Origin: Bacteroidales bacterium
Lineage (GTDB): Bacteria; Bacteroidota; Bacteroidia; Bacteroidales; UBA932
DNA: 64,000 nt
Assembly: GCA_024401925.1 (NCBI GenBank)
Contig: JAKSKD010000004.1
Location: 24,711-88,710, forward strand
Reading direction: 5' to 3'
The notes under the pieces were generated by a model. That model saw only the letters and a list, made by a program, of their open reading frames with translations. It had not been told where the DNA came from and made no database searches. Below, in pieces: positions 62,080 to 64,000 of this stretch. The position numbers and the translations under genes were made by a program. Every line of letters begins with the position of its first letter. Position 1 is the stretch's first letter.

Positions 62080-63457
62080 GTTATTCATCATATTGCTGAC
62101 CACATTTCTTGCAGGATGTTCATCCGGCAACGGAGTGCCCGGCGTCTGCCCAGACTACAGGGACGTGACGGTTCCCTGCAACATAGCGCCGCTGAACTTC
62201 CACTACACCGGCACACGGAACCCCCGGACATCATTTTCCGCCGGTGATGTACACTTCAATGTGTCCGGCAGGAATGTAAAAATAAACAGAAAGAAATGGG
62301 AAAGGCTGCTTGAAGCGGCGGAAGGTGGGCACATCGATGTCGGGAGCAACGTTATGGAAGGCTGGAGGATATATGTCAGTCCGGACAGTGTGGACAGATA
62401 TCTAACCTACAGGCTGATAGAACCGGGGTATGAAGTCTGGGATAGAGTAGAAATAAGGGAAAGGGATCTCTCCAGTTTCTCGGAAAGGGTGCTGTCCTCC
62501 CACGAAAATACCGGTAATTCCTGTATGAACTGCCATATCCATAAAGGAGACAGGACTATGTTCTACCTGCGTGGAGCAAACGGAGGGGCGATTTATAATG
62601 ACGGTAGCAATATCAGGAAACTGAATCTCAAAAATGAGGATATGATCTCCGGGACGGTTTACGGAGACCTCCACCCGGACGGTCGATGGGGAGTCTTTTC
62701 CACAAATATCATCATTCCCGGATTCCACACCCTGGGGAGCAGGAGACTGGAAGTCTATGACACGGCATCAGATCTCACTATTGCGGATTTCGACAACAAC
62801 CGGATGATCAATTCAAGCGATTTCGCGAGAACGGATAAGTTTGAGACCTTCCCTTGTTTCTCCGCGGACGGGCAGTCTGTCTATTATTGCAGTGCTGATA
62901 CCGTCAGCCTTCCTCAGGATATTCAAAATCTGAAGTACTCCCTTCTTCGCACCGACTTCGATACGGAAACCGGCATATTAGGGCCGGAAACAAGTGTAAT
63001 CTGGGACGCAGAGGAGAAAAACGGGTCTGTGTGCCACCCGAAAGCATCCCCGAACGGGAAATGGCTTTTATTCACAGTTGCCGACTATGGCACCTTCCCT
63101 ATCTGGCACAGAGAATGTGACCTGCAGATGCTCGACATCGAGTCCGGTGCCTTCCTCACGATGGACACGGCAAATTCCGAAGTATCAGACACCTACCACA
63201 GCTGGTCATCTAACAGCCGATGGTTCGTATTCGCATCCAAGAGGGATGACGGACAATACGGTAAGCCTTTCCTCTGCCACATTGACGAAGATGGAAATAT
63301 ATCCAAACCTTTTGTAGTGCCTCAAGAGAACCCTTGCCATTACGAAAAGACTCTTAAGTCCTATAACATTCCCGACTTGGGTGTAGTGCCGGCGCCGTAT
63401 GACTATCAGTCAATCGGCATCATAAGGGACAATACCGATGCAGAAGCATTTAAGTAG
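62069..63457 (+). CDS. PD40 (TolB-like) lipoprotein with CxxCH motif, module copy 3
   Basis: 462 residues from ATG 62069 (KLFIILLTTFLAGCSSG lipoprotein signal); the longer open frame from 61904 lies inside the previous gene. CPDYRDVTVPCNIAPLNFHY, CMNCH at residue 152, DLHPDGRWGVFS, CFSADGQSVYYCS, SPNGKWLLFTVADYGTFPIW and SWSSNSRWFVFASKRDDG follow the same plan as copies 1 and 2. Its 3' end overlaps the tadA open frame. Confidence 0.87.
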   Translation: MKNKLFIILLTTFLAGCSSGNGVPGVCPDYRDVTVPCNIAPLNFHYTGTRNPRTSFSAGDVHFNVSGRNVKINRKKWERLLEAAEGGHIDVGSNVMEGWRIYVSPDSVDRYLTYRLIEPGYEVWDRVEIRERDLSSFSERVLSSHENTGNSCMNCHIHKGDRTMFYLRGANGGAIYNDGSNIRKLNLKNEDMISGTVYGDLHPDGRWGVFSTNIIIPGFHTLGSRRLEVYDTASDLTIADFDNNRMINSSDFARTDKFETFPCFSADGQSVYYCSADTVSLPQDIQNLKYSLLRTDFDTETGILGPETSVIWDAEEKNGSVCHPKASPNGKWLLFTVADYGTFPIWHRECDLQMLDIESGAFLTMDTANSEVSDTYHSWSSNSRWFVFASKRDDGQYGKPFLCHIDEDGNISKPFVVPQENPCHYEKTLKSYNIPDLGVVPAPYDYQSIGIIRDNTDAEAFK

Positions 63458-63917
63458 TATGGAAAGATTCAGCAGCACAACCGGACAAGTTGAAGAAAAA
63501 TATATGAAGATGGCCCTTGAAGAGGCAGCCGCAGCCGCCTCCGAGGATGAGGTGCCTGTCGGTGCCGTCATAGTAAGCCGTGGAAGGATTGTCGGCAAGG
63601 GGCACAATATGACGGAAAGGCTCAACGATCCGACCGCCCACGCAGAAATGATTGCGATTACGGCAGCCACAGAGGCCCTGGGAGGGAAATATCTCAACGA
63701 CTGCGAGCTGTACGTGACAGTGGAGCCGTGCCCTATGTGCGCAGCGGCTCTGAACTGGGCTCAGATTGGGAAACTTGTATATGGTGCGGGAGACCCCAAG
63801 AGAGGGTTCACACTTTTCTCCCCTTCCCTGCTGCACCCTAAAACCATTGTCCGCAGCGGCATAATGGAGAAAGAATGTTCCACACTAATGACGGAATATT
63901 TTAAAAATAAAAGATAA
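63438..63917 (+). CDS. tadA: tRNA-specific adenosine deaminase
   Basis: 159 residues (152 if ATG 63459 is used; 63438 lies within the previous gene). Zinc-dependent cytidine-deaminase fold with the catalytic AHAEMIAI (HAE) and EPCPMCAAALNWA (PCxxC). TadA converts A34 to inosine in tRNA-Arg(ACG). A guanine deaminase is excluded by overall pattern only, so the assignment is good but not certain. Confidence 0.9.
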   Translation: MQKHLSSMERFSSTTGQVEEKYMKMALEEAAAAASEDEVPVGAVIVSRGRIVGKGHNMTERLNDPTAHAEMIAITAATEALGGKYLNDCELYVTVEPCPMCAAALNWAQIGKLVYGAGDPKRGFTLFSPSLLHPKTIVRSGIMEKECSTLMTEYFKNKR

Positions 63918-63921
63918 GTTC

Positions 63922-63929
63922 TATCTTTG
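63922..63929 (+). promoter_or_regulatory. -7 box of the tRNA-Gln gene
   Basis: TATCTTTG matches TAnnTTTG and ends 11 bases before the tRNA 5' end. Confidence 0.55.
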
Positions 63930-63940
63930 TGGTCTGGAAT

Positions 63941-64000
63941 TGAGATATGGTGTAATGGTAGCACTACAGATTTTGGTTCTGCCAGTTTGGGTTCGAGTCC
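63941..64000 (+). tRNA. tRNA-Gln (anticodon TTG), 3' end outside window
   Basis: Acceptor strand TGAGATA, D arm GTGTAATGGTAGCAC, anticodon loop TTTTGGT with anticodon TTG, and T-arm start GGGTTCGAGTCC are visible. The T-stem 3' side and acceptor 3' strand lie beyond base 64000. Confidence 0.9.

Noticed and set aside
1-64000. CRISPR array, prophage or plasmid features
   Set aside because: No regularly spaced direct repeats, cas genes, phage structural genes, relaxase or replication-initiator gene were seen; the only tyrosine recombinase looks like housekeeping XerD.

Overview
This window is chromosomal DNA of a Bacteroidales bacterium (phylum Bacteroidota), most likely a gut or rumen type. 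The evidence is a SusC/SusD/SusE-like glycan locus, an L25/Ctc-Pth pair, a DAHP synthase-chorismate mutase fusion, a small histone-H1-like protein, clostripain-like and M6 secreted peptidases, and many copies of the Bacteroidota -7 promoter box TAnnTTTG, often very close to the start codon. Genus and species cannot be fixed from the sequence. Most of the window is dense, unremarkable core genome; the accessory part lies at about 37-63.5 kb.

Layout. 1-7.4 kb: end of a sugar porter, the aroG-type fusion, dTDP-rhamnose genes (rfbD-rfbC-rfbB, no rfbA here), PspC, rnhA, pdxA, a conserved hypothetical, recX. 7.3-8.4 kb: rlmN. 8.4-15.6 kb: a complete-looking L-galactose catabolic cluster: lactonase-type amidohydrolase and zinc dehydrogenase on the plus strand, uxaA, uxaB and aldo/keto reductase on the minus strand, and a FucP-type permease. 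15.6-37.4 kb: recA-trpS, a GH27 alpha-galactosidase behind xerD, tpiA, an HhH protein, rsmI, tdk, an M6 metalloprotease with a small lipoprotein, the Hc1-like gene, pth-rplY, a C11 peptidase, tyrS-rbfA-LolC/E-like permease, rmuC, rpmH, rsmG, a sigma factor and polA.

37.4-54.3 kb is a polysaccharide utilisation region: AraC regulator, GH130 phosphorylase and GPH-type symporter on the minus strand; GH9 glycanase, CotH-like lipoprotein, SusC, SusD and a tandem-domain SusE/F-like lipoprotein on the plus strand. GH9 plus GH130 suggests beta-linked glucan or glucomannan (inference). The region is scarred: a fragment of an outer-membrane beta-barrel gene follows GH9, an internally deleted IS1182-type transposase lies behind cotH, and only the N-terminus of an epimerase-like gene remains before susC. 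Two copies of a compact multi-hairpin repeat, in opposite orientation, bracket the transposase remnant. Their loops and linkers are conserved while their stems differ by compensatory changes. I regard this as the most interesting unexplained structure here.

54.3-63.5 kb holds three copies of a two-gene module of unknown function: a membrane/helical-repeat protein (similar to what is called DUF6057) overlapping or abutting a lipoprotein with a TolB-like PD40 propeller and one CxxCH haem-c type motif. Two copies are divergent around a perfect palindrome carrying both -7 boxes. The window ends with tadA and the first 60 bases of a tRNA-Gln(TTG).
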